Counted from the stretch's first letter, positions 6,995 to 17,044 are shown. The stretch is 64,000 nt of DNA from Agromyces salentinus (GCF_009749395.1 NZ_WBIR01000019.1:31321-95320); one strand, 5' to 3'. The notes: a model not told the origin generated them from the letters alone. Translations and numbers: made by a program.

Positions 6995-8104
6995 ATGTTG
7001 GATCTTGACCTCACGCAGGAGATCGCCGCGCTGCGCTCCACCTTCCGCGACATCAGCGCCGTCGTCGACGTCGAAGCCCTCGAGGCCGACATCGCCCGAC
7101 TCTCCGAGGAGGCGGGCAAGCCCGACCTCTGGGATGACACCGCGAACGCGCAGAAGGTGACGAGCGCGCTCAGCCACCGCCAGTCCGAGCTCGCACGCGT
7201 CAGGAGCATCGACTCGCGCCTCGACGACCTCGAGGTGCTCATCGAACTCGCGAACGAGATGGGCGACGAGGATTCGGCCGCCGAGGCGCGCACCGAGCTC
7301 ATCGCGCTGCAGAAGACCATCGGCGACCTCGAGGTGCAGACCCTGCTCGACGGCGAGTGGGACGACCGCCCGGCCGTCATCACCATCCGTGCCGGCGCGG
7401 GCGGCGTCGACGCGGCCGACTTCGCCGAGATGCTCATGCGCATGTACCTGCGGTGGGCCGAGCAGCACAAGTACACCGCGACCGTCATGGACACGAGCTA
7501 CGCCGAGGAGGCCGGCATCAAGTCGGCGACCTTCGAGATCGATGCGCCCTACGCGTTCGGCACGCTGAGCGTCGAGGCCGGCACGCACCGGCTCGTGCGC
7601 ATGAGCCCCTTCGGTGCCGCGGGCAAGCGCCAGACGAGCTTCGCCGCTGTCGAGGTCATCCCGCTCATGGAAGAGGCGCAGGCGGTCGAGATCCCCGAGA
7701 ACGACATTCGCGTCGACGTGTTCCGCTCGTCGGGCCCCGGCGGCCAATCCGTCAACACGACCGACTCCGCCGTTCGCCTGACGCACCTCCCGACGGGCCT
7801 CGTCGTGTCGATGCAGAACGAGAAGTCGCAGATCCAGAACCGTGCCGCCGCCATGCGCGTGCTGCAGTCGCGCCTGCTGCTGCTCCAGAAGGAGCAGGAG
7901 GCGGCGCAGAAGAAGGAACTGGCCGGCAACATCACCGCGAGCTGGGGCGACCAGATGCGCTCCTACGTGCTCGCGCCGTACCAGATGGTGAAGGACCTCC
8001 GCACCGACTACGAGGAGGGCAACCCCTCCAAGGTGTTCGACGGTGATCTCGACGGCTTCATCGCCGCCGGCATCAAGTGGCGCAAGCGCAAGATCGAGGA
8101 CTAG
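6995..8104 (+). CDS. prfB: Peptide chain release factor 2, 369 aa
   Basis: RF2 recognises UGA and UAA stop codons in the ribosomal A site and triggers peptide release. The GGQ catalytic motif ([19 protein letters not shown]) is at residues 249-251, and the RF2-type SPF anticodon tripeptide is in [16 protein letters not shown]. Length is normal. The frame is continuous, without the in-frame UGA used for programmed frameshifting in E. coli. TAGGCT at 6980-6985 lies 9 nt before the ATG, with no clear Shine-Dalgarno, which suggests a leaderless transcript. ftsE-ftsX-smpB downstream is the common actinobacterial order. Confidence 0.97.
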   Translation: MLDLDLTQEIAALRSTFRDISAVVDVEALEADIARLSEEAGKPDLWDDTANAQKVTSALSHRQSELARVRSIDSRLDDLEVLIELANEMGDEDSAAEARTELIALQKTIGDLEVQTLLDGEWDDRPAVITIRAGAGGVDAADFAEMLMRMYLRWAEQHKYTATVMDTSYAEEAGIKSATFEIDAPYAFGTLSVEAGTHRLVRMSPFGAAGKRQTSFAAVEVIPLMEEAQAVEIPENDIRVDVFRSSGPGGQSVNTTDSAVRLTHLPTGLVVSMQNEKSQIQNRAAAMRVLQSRLLLLQKEQEAAQKKELAGNITASWGDQMRSYVLAPYQMVKDLRTDYEEGNPSKVFDGDLDGFIAAGIKWRKRKIED

Positions 8105-8110
8105 CCGGGC

Positions 8111-8154
8111 GGCGGCGGGCCCGCCGAACGACCCTGAATGCCCGCCGCCCTTTC
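8111..8154 (+). terminator. Hairpin terminator after prfB
   Basis: GGCGGCGGGC (8111-8120) is matched exactly by GCCCGCCGCC (8140-8149), followed by the pyrimidine run CTTTCTT. The loop is long (19 nt), so strength is uncertain. Confidence 0.5.
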
Positions 8155-8331
8155 TTCCCGGGCGCCGGCGCACGCGTGCCTTCCGATCTCGTCGATCGTT
8201 TCCGCGCCGTCTCCGACGGGCACTGACGCGAACGGCGGCGGGCCGATTCGCCGTCCCGATCCGTGGGCGGCGATGCCGATTTCCGGTGTCGCTGCCCACT
8301 TTTGGGGATCGGCTGCCTAGGCTCGAACGCG

Positions 8332-9558
8332 ATGATCCGCTTCGACTCCGTCACCAAGACCTATTCAGGGCAGGCGAAGCCCGCACTGAACGACATCGGC
8401 GTGGAGATCCTCCGCGGCGAGTTCGTGTTCCTCGTCGGCGCCTCCGGCTCCGGCAAGTCCAGCTTCCTCCGACTGATCCTGAAGGAGGAGAAGCCCTCGA
8501 AGGGCACGATCCACGTGCTCGGGCAGAACCTCGGACAGATCTCCAGCCGCAAGGTGCCGTACTTCCGGCGCGACCTCGGGGTCGTGTTCCAGGACTTCCG
8601 GTTGCTGAACGACAAGTCGGTGTACGAGAACGTCGCGTTCACGCTCCGGGTGATCGGCAAGTCCCGCGGATACATCCACTCGGCGGTGCCCGAGACGCTG
8701 AAGCTCGTCGGGCTCGACGGCAAGGGCAAGCGCATGCCGCACGAGCTGTCGGGCGGTGAGCAGCAGCGCGTCGCGATCGCGCGCGCCATCGTCAACAAGC
8801 CGCAGATCCTCCTCGCCGACGAGCCGACGGGCAACCTCGACCCCGTCACGAGCGCGGGCATCATGACCCTGCTCGAGCGCATCAACGCGGGTGGCACGAC
8901 CGTCGTCATGGCGACGCATGAGGCCGGCATCGTCGACGAGATGCGCAAGCGCGTCATCGAGCTCTCCGCGGGCGACATCGTGCGCGACGAGCGGGCGGCC
9001 GGTTACGGCACGGTCACCGGCACCCTGCCGGAGGACGAGGATGCCGTGGCAGCCGCCGAGGCCGAGGCCGCGGCCGGAGCCGAGCCGACCGAGGGCGGGG
9101 GACACGTCCAGTCCGACGCGACGGGCGCGACGGCAGCGGCCACCGCCACGGCGGCGGCCGCCTCCGCCGGGAAACCCAAGCGCGAGCCCAAGGCCAAGCA
9201 GAAGGCGCGCCGCGGCGAGGGCGAGGCCATCACGGCCGCGGCACCCAAGGTCACGCCCGAGATGATGCAGCACAGCCAGCCCCTCTACGTCGAGCCCGAG
9301 GCATCCGACGAGGTGACGGATGCCGCCGCCGAGATCACGGCCGCGGCCACGGCGTCGATCGAGGTCCAAAGCGGCACCGACGGCGATGATGCCGGGGGTG
9401 ACGCCGACGACGACGCGACGGCGACCGCCGCCGAGACGCCGAAGGGGGCGGCCGCAGACGCCAAGGCGCACCTCACGCTCGCGGAGCGACTGGGGCTGCG
9501 CGCCCCCGGCGGTCCGCGCGAGGGCGACGACGACCAGGAAGTGGGCCCGACGCGATGA
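8332..9558 (+). CDS. ftsE: Cell division ATP-binding protein FtsE with long C-terminal extension, 408 aa
   Basis: FtsE is the ATPase of the FtsEX complex, which transmits septal signals to cell-wall hydrolases. The first 225 or so residues are a complete ABC domain: Walker [10 protein letters not shown], signature LSGGEQQR, Walker [13 protein letters not shown] and H-loop ATHEAG. FtsE proteins are usually about 220-230 residues. Here roughly 180 more follow, rich in Ala, Glu, Asp and Thr with a basic patch ([15 protein letters not shown]), and ending [19 protein letters not shown]. That tail is predicted to be disordered. The start has TAGGCT at 8318-8323, 8 nt before the ATG. The stop overlaps ftsX (ATGA). 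Confidence 0.95.
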   Translation: MIRFDSVTKTYSGQAKPALNDIGVEILRGEFVFLVGASGSGKSSFLRLILKEEKPSKGTIHVLGQNLGQISSRKVPYFRRDLGVVFQDFRLLNDKSVYENVAFTLRVIGKSRGYIHSAVPETLKLVGLDGKGKRMPHELSGGEQQRVAIARAIVNKPQILLADEPTGNLDPVTSAGIMTLLERINAGGTTVVMATHEAGIVDEMRKRVIELSAGDIVRDERAAGYGTVTGTLPEDEDAVAAAEAEAAAGAEPTEGGGHVQSDATGATAAATATAAAASAGKPKREPKAKQKARRGEGEAITAAAPKVTPEMMQHSQPLYVEPEASDEVTDAAAEITAAATASIEVQSGTDGDDAGGDADDDATATAAETPKGAAADAKAHLTLAERLGLRAPGGPREGDDDQEVGPTR

Positions 9559-10466
9559 GGTTCGGACTCGTGCTCGCCGAGGCGGGCAACGGCCTGCGAC
9601 GCAACATCACGATGGTCATCTCCGTCGTGCTCGTGACGTTCATCTCGCTGACGTTCGTCGGCACCGCCGCGCTCCTGCAGCTGCAGATCGCCCAGATGAA
9701 GAACTACTGGTACGACCGCGCCCAGGTCGCGGTCTACCTCTGCACCTCCGTCTCGACGGCGCCCGGCTGCCTCGACGGCGAGGCGACGCCCGAGCAGAAG
9801 GCCGCGATCGAGGCGCAACTGACCTCCGACACGCTCTCGCCGTTCATCGACGAGTTCTACTTCGAGGACCACCAGCAGGCCTACGAGAACTTCCAGACGC
9901 AGTTCGAGGGCACGCCGGCGGCCGACTACGTGACGCCCGAAGTGCTCAACGAGACGTTCTGGGTGAACCTCGTCGACCCGTCGCGCTCGGACGTGCTCGT
10001 CGAATCGCTGCAGGGCCTCGCGGGCGTCGAGCAGGTGCAGGACCAGCGCCGCTACCTCGACCAGATCTTCGACGTGTTGAACGCCGCGAGCTACACGGCG
10101 ATCGCGGTCGCCGCGATCATGCTCGTGGCTGCCGCGCTGCTGATCGCCACGACGATCCGGCTGTCGGCGTTCTCGCGCCGGCGCGAGCTGGGCATCATGC
10201 GTCTCGTCGGGGCATCCAACCGGTTCATCCAGACCCCGTTCGTGCTCGAGGGGGTGTTCGCCGGGCTCATCGGGTCGATCCTGGCGGGCGGGGCGGTGGT
10301 CGGCATCGTGCACTTCTTCGTGCAGGGCTACCTCTCCGAGCGGCTCTCCTTCACGTTCGTCGACGTCGGCGACGCCCTGCTGGTCGTGCCGTTGCTCATC
10401 GTGGTGGGCGTGCTGCTCGCCGCGGTCTCGGCCGGCATCGCGATCACGAGGTACCTGCGCGTCTGA
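9555..10466 (+). CDS. ftsX: Cell division protein FtsX (permease-like), 303 aa
   Basis: This is the membrane partner of FtsE. It has an N-terminal helix ([23 protein letters not shown]), a large extracytoplasmic domain to about residue 170 with two cysteines ([12 protein letters not shown]), and three more helices in the C-terminal FtsX domain. The segment [22 protein letters not shown] is the conserved cytoplasmic coupling region. The start overlaps the ftsE stop (ATGA). It likely regulates peptidoglycan hydrolases such as RipC-like enzymes, as known in other actinobacteria. Confidence 0.95.
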   Translation: MRFGLVLAEAGNGLRRNITMVISVVLVTFISLTFVGTAALLQLQIAQMKNYWYDRAQVAVYLCTSVSTAPGCLDGEATPEQKAAIEAQLTSDTLSPFIDEFYFEDHQQAYENFQTQFEGTPAADYVTPEVLNETFWVNLVDPSRSDVLVESLQGLAGVEQVQDQRRYLDQIFDVLNAASYTAIAVAAIMLVAAALLIATTIRLSAFSRRRELGIMRLVGASNRFIQTPFVLEGVFAGLIGSILAGGAVVGIVHFFVQGYLSERLSFTFVDVGDALLVVPLLIVVGVLLAAVSAGIAITRYLRV

Positions 10467-10603
10467 GCCGATCCGCGACGCTCGTTCGCCGTGACGTCGG
10501 GTCTGGAGCGGCTCGGCGTGCACTAGAGTGAAAGGCTGCTCCGGATGCCCCGGGGCGAGCGAGGCCGGAACGAGTCCGGTCGTCCGACGAGAAGGAGTGC
10601 GCC

Positions 10604-11080
10604 GTGCCGAGGGAACGCGGTCAGAAGGTGGTGGCGACCAACCGCAAGGCCCGCCACGACTACACGATCGAGGACACCTACGAGGCCGGCATCGTGCTCA
10701 CGGGCACCGAGGTGAAGTCCCTGCGCGAGGGGCGCGCGTCGCTCGTCGACGGGTACGCCTTCATCGACGGCGGCGAGATGTGGCTCGACGCGGTGCACAT
10801 CCCCGAGTACACCGAGGGCACCTGGAACAACCACGCGCCGCGGCGCAAGCGCAAGCTCCTGCTGCACAAGCACGAGATCGTGAAGATCAGCCACCGCACC
10901 TCGCAGGGCGGGTACACGCTCGTCCCGCTGCAGATCTACTTCGCCGACGGTCGCGCGAAGGTCGAGATCGCGGTCGCGAAGGGCAAGCGCGAGTACGACA
11001 AGCGTCAGGCGCTCCGCGAGAAGCAGGACCGGCGCGAGGCCGACCGGGCGATCTCGAGCCGGCGCAACCTGGGCGACTAG
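10604..11080 (+). CDS. smpB: SsrA-binding protein SmpB, 158 aa
   Basis: SmpB delivers tmRNA to stalled ribosomes. The N-terminal [38 protein letters not shown], the centre [21 protein letters not shown] and the C-terminal basic tail ([25 protein letters not shown]) are all typical. Length is normal. The start is GTG with GAAGGAG about 8-14 nt upstream. Its RNA partner ssrA lies on the same strand about 5.5 kb downstream (16613-16982). Confidence 0.97.
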   Translation: MPRERGQKVVATNRKARHDYTIEDTYEAGIVLTGTEVKSLREGRASLVDGYAFIDGGEMWLDAVHIPEYTEGTWNNHAPRRKRKLLLHKHEIVKISHRTSQGGYTLVPLQIYFADGRAKVEIAVAKGKREYDKRQALREKQDRREADRAISSRRNLGD

Positions 11081-11187
11081 GGCTCGCATCGGCGCGAACG
11101 CCCTGGGGATTCGTGGCCGCCCGGGACCCGGAACTTCGAGGCGCGCTCCCAGCCGTCGCCTCGCGGGCCCGAGGTAGGCTCGACGCG

Positions 11188-11925
11188 ATGGAGACCTCGA
11201 CGCGCATTCCGGTTCCCGGCACCTTCAACTTCCGCGATGTCGGCGGACTTCCGGCGAAGACCGGTACCGTGCGCGACGGCGTGCTGTATCGTTCCGACGG
11301 CCTCTACCGCATCGGTGCCGAAGGCCGCTCGATGCTGCAGGACCTCGGCGTCGGCATCGTCATCGACCTGCGCGACGAGCAGGAGGCCGAGCGCATGCCC
11401 GACGACCTCGACGGGCTGGAGCTCGAGGTGCTGCGGCTGCCGGTCTTCGAGGGCTCGGGTGCCTCGCAGGGCGCGGCCGGGATCTCGCTCGAAGCGCTCT
11501 ACGACCGCATCGTCACGATGCACGCGGCGGTCGTCGTCAGCGCGCTCCGCGAGATCGCGAGCGCCGGCGACCGTGCCGTGCTCGTGCACTGCACGGCGGG
11601 CAAGGACCGCACCGGGGTCGTCGTCGCGTTGGCGCTGCTCGCCGTCGGCGTCGATCGCGACGCCGTGATCGAGGACTACGCCCGCACCGAGGCGAACCTC
11701 GCGGGCGAGTGGCTCGAGGAGATGATCGGGCTCATCGGCCGCTACGGCGTGGCCGACACCCCTGAGCTGCGCACCCTCATGGGCGGCAGCCCGCGTGAGG
11801 CGATCGAGGGCGTCATCGAGACGGTCGAGCGTGCGCACGGGTCGACGAGGGAGTACCTGCTCGCGTCGGGGCTGAGCCTCGGCGAGCTCGCCGCCCTCGA
11901 GACGCTGCTCATCCGGGCGGACTGA
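11188..11925 (+). CDS. Tyrosine-protein phosphatase, 245 aa
   Basis: The P-loop HCTAGKDRTG (Cys135, Arg141) is the CX5R active site of the PtpB-like dual-specificity/lipid phosphatase family. N-terminal GTFNFRDVGG and VLYRSDGLY are typical of the group (Tyr_phosphatase3). Members dephosphorylate phosphotyrosine or phosphoinositides, and some are secreted; no signal peptide is visible here. TAGGCT at 11175-11180 lies 7 nt before the ATG, consistent with a leaderless message independent of smpB. Confidence 0.88.
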   Translation: METSTRIPVPGTFNFRDVGGLPAKTGTVRDGVLYRSDGLYRIGAEGRSMLQDLGVGIVIDLRDEQEAERMPDDLDGLELEVLRLPVFEGSGASQGAAGISLEALYDRIVTMHAAVVVSALREIASAGDRAVLVHCTAGKDRTGVVVALALLAVGVDRDAVIEDYARTEANLAGEWLEEMIGLIGRYGVADTPELRTLMGGSPREAIEGVIETVERAHGSTREYLLASGLSLGELAALETLLIRAD

Positions 11926-11994
11926 CGCCGCACGGCGAACCGTCGTCGGCCACGAGTGGTGGTCGGTCCGCCGACGTCGAGCCGCAGCGCGACC

Positions 11995-12645
11995 TCAGCG
12001 GGCCTCCGCTTCGAAGCGGGCGTCGACGGATGCCGAGATGACGAGCTCCTGCGGCGCGAACTCGGTCGGCTGCCCCCCGCCGTCGGAGGCCATGGCCTTG
12101 AACGCGCGCATGGCCACCGGCGTCGCGGGCGGCATGCCGCGGTCGGAGAGCTCGACGATCACCGGCGCCCCGAGGCCGAGCGCCGAGGCGTACACCGCCG
12201 CCCGGTCGAGGGCGTCCGCGACCGCCGCACGCTGCGCCGACTCGCGGGCCGATGCCCTCGACGCGTCGGACAGCCGCCAGTCGACGCCGCCGATCGTGAG
12301 CTCCTCGCTCGCGGCGGCTTCGCCGAGCCATTCGCCGACGCGCGCGAGGTCGCGGAACACGACCTCGACGTCGGCGCTCGCCTGGTGCACGATCGTCGCG
12401 GACTCGCCCTCGGCGCTCCACGGGCGATACGACCACGCGCGGAGCTGATCGCTCGTCCAGCGCTCGAGCGCACCGGATGCCTCGAGTTCGCGGACGCCGG
12501 CGAGCAGGCGTGCGTGCGCGGCTGCCGTGCGGGCGGCGACGTCCTCGCGATCGGGCCCGGAGGCGCCGACCGACAGGGCGACGGCCGCGAGTTCGGGGGC
12601 GACCCGGTGCTCGGCCTCGCCGTGGACGGAGATCGTGGTCGGCAT
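11995..12645 (-). CDS. SIMPL domain (DUF541) protein, 216 aa
   Basis: The protein begins MPTTISVHGEAEHRVAPELAAVALSVGASG, the start of the SIMPL/DUF541 fold, with the conserved repeat of alternating strands and helices through TIGGVDWRLSD and ends in EFAPQELVISASVDARFEA. The family is named for an IRAK-interacting homologue; the bacterial role is unknown. No signal peptide is seen, whereas many homologues are secreted. The ATG at 12645 was preferred to a start at 12696 because homologues begin with the TI.V.G.a motif. Confidence 0.85.
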   Translation of the reverse strand: MPTTISVHGEAEHRVAPELAAVALSVGASGPDREDVAARTAAAHARLLAGVRELEASGALERWTSDQLRAWSYRPWSAEGESATIVHQASADVEVVFRDLARVGEWLGEAAASEELTIGGVDWRLSDASRASARESAQRAAVADALDRAAVYASALGLGAPVIVELSDRGMPPATPVAMRAFKAMASDGGGQPTEFAPQELVISASVDARFEAEAR

Positions 12646-12748
12646 GTCTGGCCTCTCGACGACGGTGACGGGCGCGCGCCCGTGCCGCGCTGGCACGCGG
12701 TCGCGCCAAGCCTATGCGCGTCGGCCGACAACCGGTCCGAGGCGTGCC

Positions 12749-14038
12749 TCAGGCCGGCATCCGCACCGGGAGCACCCCCGCCCCGTCGAAGAGCCGCTCG
12801 AACACGATGCGCCGGTCGAACTGCATGGCATAGGACCGGGCGGCGGCCGCGCGCTGCATCCGCTCGGCCGGAGGCAGGGCCATGGCGGCATCGATCGCGA
12901 CCGCGATGGCGTCGGGGTCCTCGACCGGCACGATGGTCGCATGCTCGCCCACCGCCTCGATGATGCCGCCCGTGTCGGTCGTGATGACGGCGCCGCCGCC
13001 CGCCAGCATCTGCTCGGCGAGCGCGATGCCGAAGGTCTCCACGAACTCGGGCCTGGGCTTGCTCGGCAGGACGTAGGCCGCGCAGCCCGCCATGAGGTAG
13101 GGCTTCTCGGCATCGTCGACGTCGTCGAGGAACACGATGCGGTCGGCGAGCGGCGATTGCGCCGCGCGTTCCCGCAGGGCGCCCTCCTCCGGTCCGCGCC
13201 CGACGATCACGAGCCGGGCCGCGTGGCGCGCTGCCGATCGCTCATACCCGGCGATGAGGTCGTCGACCCCCTTCGCCTTGGTCAGGCGCGACAGGAAGAG
13301 CACGTACCCGTCGCGCTCGAGGCCGCGCACGGCGAGCGTCGCCTCGGTCACGGCCGGGTCGAGCCCGACGTAGGCCGAGGTGTCGATCGCCGGGTAGGAG
13401 ATGGCGATGCGGGCGCGGCACTGCTCGGCGAACCGGGTGCCGTGCACCGCGTCGATCTCGGCCGCCGACGAGATGATGAGCTCGCGCGTGTACTCCGAGA
13501 CGGCGACGCAGTGGTCCTGCGAGAGGTAGCTCGAGAGCACGTGCGCGGCGGCGCCGAACCGGCCCTCCTCGACGCAGGAGCGCACGACGTTCGTGACATC
13601 CGACCCCACCGCCTCGGCGATGGTCGTCACGTTCACGGGAAGGCCCGTGTTCCATGCGGCCCGCACCGCGTCGGCGACCGCGATCGTGTGCGGGCTGAGG
13701 TAGAGCGAGAGGCAGACGGTGGGGACCCCGTCGGTGAAGAGCTCGATGAGTCGCCCGGTGATGCCCGCGAGGTAGCGGCCGTCGGGCACCTTGTAGTCGC
13801 CGACCGGATCGGGGCGCTCGACGAAGATCCCGTCGCTGTAGGGCAGCATCGTGTCGAGGGGCTTCAGGGGGAGCCCGGTCTCCTCGAGTCGTTCGATCGG
13901 CCACGTGATGATGCGCACCTCGTCGAAGCCGCGCAGGCGCGCCGCCTCGGCGAGGTTGCGACCCTCGACCGAGTGGCCGCAGATCACGGGATCCGCGCGA
14001 TTGACGATCACGAGCCGGTTGCGCGGGATCCTGGTCAT
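12749..14038 (-). CDS. Glycosyltransferase, GT-B fold (family 4-like), 429 aa
   Basis: The C-terminal Rossmann half has the usual GT4 landmarks: YVLFLSRLTKAKGVDDLI, LVIVGRGPEEGALR, RIVFLDDVDDAEKPYLMAGCAAYVLPS and EFVETFGIALAEQMLAGGGAVITTDTGG, the EX7E-type donor-binding motif. The N-terminal half (ADPVICGHSVEGRNLAEAARLRGF) is the acceptor domain. No membrane segment is seen, so it is cytoplasmic or peripheral. Donor and acceptor are unknown. The start ATG 14038 has GAGGAGG upstream. It runs in the same direction as the GH92 gene, which ends 57 nt upstream, so the two may be co-transcribed. Confidence 0.85.
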   Translation of the reverse strand: MTRIPRNRLVIVNRADPVICGHSVEGRNLAEAARLRGFDEVRIITWPIERLEETGLPLKPLDTMLPYSDGIFVERPDPVGDYKVPDGRYLAGITGRLIELFTDGVPTVCLSLYLSPHTIAVADAVRAAWNTGLPVNVTTIAEAVGSDVTNVVRSCVEEGRFGAAAHVLSSYLSQDHCVAVSEYTRELIISSAAEIDAVHGTRFAEQCRARIAISYPAIDTSAYVGLDPAVTEATLAVRGLERDGYVLFLSRLTKAKGVDDLIAGYERSAARHAARLVIVGRGPEEGALRERAAQSPLADRIVFLDDVDDAEKPYLMAGCAAYVLPSKPRPEFVETFGIALAEQMLAGGGAVITTDTGGIIEAVGEHATIVPVEDPDAIAVAIDAAMALPPAERMQRAAAARSYAMQFDRRIVFERLFDGAGVLPVRMPA

Positions 14039-14094
14039 GATGCCTCCTCGTTCGAGTGATGGTGATGGTGTCGGTGTCCTGCGGGGTGATGCGG

Positions 14095-16299
14095 TCAATG
14101 CGCCGGCACGGGTGCCGAGGACGGCGGCCGGTCGTGGGTTCCCCACTCGCCGGGCTCCGGCCCGAGCTCGAGGAGCAGGCGGCCGCCGCGGTGCAGTTCG
14201 CCCCCGCGCAGCCAGGTGCGATCGAGCCGGTCGCCGTTGAGCGAGGCCGACTGCACGTACTGCGGCGGGCCGCCAGGGCGGGGCTCCGTGAATCCGGTCG
14301 TCGCGATCGTGAGTTCCCCGTCGCCCATGCGCAGCTCGCTCTCGGCGAAGGCGGGCGCGTTCACCAGGAACAGGTTCTGGCCCGCAACGGGGAAGAGGCC
14401 CAGCGAGGCCCAGACGTACCAGGAGCTGAGCCCGCCGGAGTCGTCGTTGCCCGGCAGTCCGCCCCGCCCGACGCCGAACTGCTGGTGCACGGCGGCGTGC
14501 ACCACCTCGGCCGTGCGGTCGGGTCGGCCGGCGTAGTGGTACGACCAGGGCGCCTCCATGTCGGGCTCGTTGTTCAGGCCCTCGAAGCGGCCGAGTGCGT
14601 AGCCGGCGGCGAGCTCCTCGAGGCCGGGCCGGATGCCGGGCTGGCGCACCGGCTCCGCGCCGTACCCGAAGAACGCGTCGAGCTTCTCGACGAAGCGCTC
14701 GTCACCGCCCGCGAGGTCGATGCGCCCCCGCATGTCGTGCAGGATCCGGAAGGAGTAGTTGTAGCGGCTGCCCTCGTAGAACGTCGAGTCGTGCAGGAGG
14801 CCCGTCGTGTCGTCGAACGCATTGCGCCACCGCGCGGCGAGTTCGGCGAACTGCGCCACGAGCGCCCGGTCGCCGACCCGTTCGGCGACCTTCGCCGTGC
14901 ACCAGTAGCCGTACGCGAGGTCGAGGGTGTGACTGATCGGGTGCGCGACGCCGCGGAGGAGGAAGTCCTCGCCGTAGGTGCGCCTGAGGTCCGCGTGCAT
15001 GTTCACGAGCGCCCAGTCCCAGTCGATGCCCGGCAGCTCGAGCTGGCAGAGATCGGCGAGGAAGGTCTGCGCGAGCGCGCTGCCCTGTCGCGAGAACCGG
15101 TCGCTGCCACGCGCCATCCGATATCCGATCGGGAAGTTGCCCTCCTCCTCGCAGATGGTGAGCAGGGCCGATCCGAGCTCGACGGCCCGGTCGGGCATGA
15201 GCGCCGTGATGAGCGGGAGCTGGGTGCGATAGATGTCCCACATCGTCGACAGGTCGAACGCGAACGCGCCGTCGGACGGCCAGAACGGGCTCTCATCGGG
15301 GGCGAGGCAGGGCTTGATGAGCGAGTGGTAGAGCGCGGTGGAGAAGATCGTCTCGCGATCGGTGCTCGGCGTGTCGACCGCGATGGACTTGAGCTGCCGG
15401 CGCCAGGCCTTGCGGGTGCGATCCCGGCGCGGCGAGAACTTCGCCGGGCCGTCGCCGCAGTCGGCCCGCAGGTTGGCCCTGGCCTGTTCGACGCCGCGAA
15501 GCGAGAACCCGATGCGGACCTCGACGGTCTCGCCCGGCTCGCTCGGCCCGGCCCACATGAGTCCGAAGGGCCGCAGCGTCGTCGGGCGGATGTGGTCGAA
15601 CGCGAGCCTGGTGCCGCCGGGCATGAGCCGGCGGTCGTACCAGAGCATCTGCCGCCACGACCTGGCGTCGCACTCGATGTAGACGGCGAGCGGGGTTCCT
15701 TCGACCACGATCTCGCCCTGGGCGATGCCGGGCCCGATCGACTCGAGCCTCGCGCGGAGGGGGATGGTCTCGCCGTACGGGATGCCGAGCCCGCCGAGCG
15801 AGAAGTCGATCACGATGCGCGCGCTGCGGTGACGGGGGAACGTGTACCGGTGCACCGCGCTCTTGGGGCCGACCGTGAGCTCGGCGCGGATGCCGTTCTC
15901 GAGCGTCGCGCCGTAGTAGCCGGGCTCCGCGGTCTCCTCGCCGATCTCCCACAGCCGTCCCAGCTCGTCGAGCGGTTCGATCATCGGCGTCACCCGGAAG
16001 TAGTTGTAGTACTTGCGGATCGCCCCCGTGCCCGACTGCTGGAAGTGCGTGAACCCGGATGCCACGGGCCGATCGTGGATGCTCGTGGGAACGCCCTCGG
16101 TGCTGAGGTCGTACCGGCCGTAGCCCGTGGGATAGGCGCCCGAGTAGGCGCAGGCCGAGACCATGCCGAGCGGGAACGTCGCGCCCGGGTGGGTGTTGCC
16201 CACCTGCGGCTTCGGCCACCACCACGTGGCCGCGAGCCCGGTGGGCGGCGGCAGGTCGGTGACCTCCGTGCCGATGAACGGATCGACGCGGCTGATCAC
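14095..16299 (-). CDS. Glycoside hydrolase family 92 (alpha-mannosidase type), 734 aa
   Basis: GH92 enzymes are calcium-dependent exo-alpha-mannosidases acting on mannans and N-glycans. Family landmarks are VDPFIGTE at the N terminus, GNTHPGATFPLGMVSACAYSG, SGFTHFQQSGTGA, NEPDMEAPWSYHYAGRPDRT, and GNDDSGGLSSWYVWASLGLFPV carrying the catalytic acidic pair. Length is usual. No signal peptide precedes VDPFIGT, so the enzyme may act in the cytoplasm on imported oligosaccharides. The start is GTG 16299. It lies upstream of a glycosyltransferase on the same strand. Linkage specificity cannot be read from sequence. Confidence 0.9.
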   Translation of the reverse strand: MISRVDPFIGTEVTDLPPPTGLAATWWWPKPQVGNTHPGATFPLGMVSACAYSGAYPTGYGRYDLSTEGVPTSIHDRPVASGFTHFQQSGTGAIRKYYNYFRVTPMIEPLDELGRLWEIGEETAEPGYYGATLENGIRAELTVGPKSAVHRYTFPRHRSARIVIDFSLGGLGIPYGETIPLRARLESIGPGIAQGEIVVEGTPLAVYIECDARSWRQMLWYDRRLMPGGTRLAFDHIRPTTLRPFGLMWAGPSEPGETVEVRIGFSLRGVEQARANLRADCGDGPAKFSPRRDRTRKAWRRQLKSIAVDTPSTDRETIFSTALYHSLIKPCLAPDESPFWPSDGAFAFDLSTMWDIYRTQLPLITALMPDRAVELGSALLTICEEEGNFPIGYRMARGSDRFSRQGSALAQTFLADLCQLELPGIDWDWALVNMHADLRRTYGEDFLLRGVAHPISHTLDLAYGYWCTAKVAERVGDRALVAQFAELAARWRNAFDDTTGLLHDSTFYEGSRYNYSFRILHDMRGRIDLAGGDERFVEKLDAFFGYGAEPVRQPGIRPGLEELAAGYALGRFEGLNNEPDMEAPWSYHYAGRPDRTAEVVHAAVHQQFGVGRGGLPGNDDSGGLSSWYVWASLGLFPVAGQNLFLVNAPAFAESELRMGDGELTIATTGFTEPRPGGPPQYVQSASLNGDRLDRTWLRGGELHRGGRLLLELGPEPGEWGTHDRPPSSAPVPAH

Positions 16300-16612
16300 C
16301 GGGCGGGCTCCCGCCTGATCCCGGCGCCCGCTCGGGGCGCCGATCGGCCGGTCACGGGCATCGTGCTCATGTGGGGACGCTACGGGGTGGGCGCGCGCCG
16401 TGGGTTACGGTCGGATGAACGATGGCGGGCGCGCGGGCTCGGCTCGTGGCATCCGCTCGGGGAGTGAGGTGCCGGATCGCGATCGGGAATGACAGCGCCG
16501 CCACGGTGTTGTACTCTGTAAGGCCGCGCGTTCCTCGTGTTCGTGCGGAATTGGGAACTCAACAGCGTGTGACAACGGCTCGCCGAACCGGTACGACCGG
16601 GCGGTGCGACAT
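16300..16612. promoter_or_regulatory. Gene-free region with candidate ssrA promoters
   Basis: This is a 313-nt gap between the divergent GH92 gene and ssrA. Two candidate sigma-70-type promoters point toward ssrA. One is ATGACA (16489-16494) with a 17-nt spacer and TACTCT (16512-16517), which would give a precursor leader of about 90 nt. The other is TGTGAC (16568-16573) with an 18-nt spacer and TACGAC (16592-16597). Neither is a strong match. I see no open frame with normal codon use here. Confidence 0.35.
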
Positions 16613-16982
16613 GGGGATGATCGGTTTCGACATCGTCTGTGTACCCACGAGAAGCGGGCCGAGGATCCAGGGTTATCTCGTAAACGATCTCTGGAAAACA
16701 ATAACTGCCAATAAGACGCAGTCTGACTTCGCCCTCGCTGCTTAAGCGAGCTCGATAGTCCGTCAGCCCGGGTGTGTTCCCGTCCCGGTCGCTGGCGTCA
16801 TCTAGGGAACTCGCTGTACGTCGTCGCCTGAGCGCCGTACGGGACTTTACTCAGGCTGGGCCTGTCGACTTGGGTGCCTGTGGCAAAGGTCGGGGCCGAG
16901 CAGAACGCTTGCACAGGATGCGCCCGGAGAAGGCGTGGAAACTCAGCGATGGACGGGGGTTCAATTCCCCCCATCTCCACCA
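16613..16982 (+). ncRNA. ssrA: Transfer-messenger RNA (tmRNA), one-piece, 370 nt
   Basis: tmRNA rescues stalled ribosomes with SmpB and tags the nascent peptide for proteolysis. The 5' end GGGGATGATCGGTTTCGAC and the 3' end GGGGGTTCAATTCCCCCCATCTCCACCA form the tRNA-like domain; GGGGAT pairs with ATCTCC. The CCA is encoded. The resume codon is GCC at 16707, and the tag reads ANKTQSDFALAA followed by TAA (16743-16745), ending in the -LAA degron. Pseudoknot regions flank the tag. The partner smpB is at 10604-11080. Confidence 0.97.
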
Positions 16983-17014
16983 TCAGTCGTTGTCGCACGT
17001 TGTGGGAACTCACG

Positions 17015-17044
17015 CGAGAGGCCGTCCTTCGGGGCGGCCTCTCG
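17015..17044 (+). terminator. Hairpin terminator after ssrA
   Basis: CGAGAGGCCG (17015-17024) and CGGCCTCTCG (17035-17044) are perfect 10-base arms around a 10-base loop, 32 nt after the tmRNA end. No U-tract follows. Confidence 0.75.

Noticed and set aside
6995..8104. Programmed +1 frameshift in prfB
   Set aside because: The frame is continuous from ATG to stop with no in-frame UGA, so the autoregulatory frameshift of E. coli is not used.
6923..8299. N-terminal extension of the MFS frame by about 459 codons
   Set aside because: It is entirely antisense to prfB; the transporter homology begins at ATG 6922.
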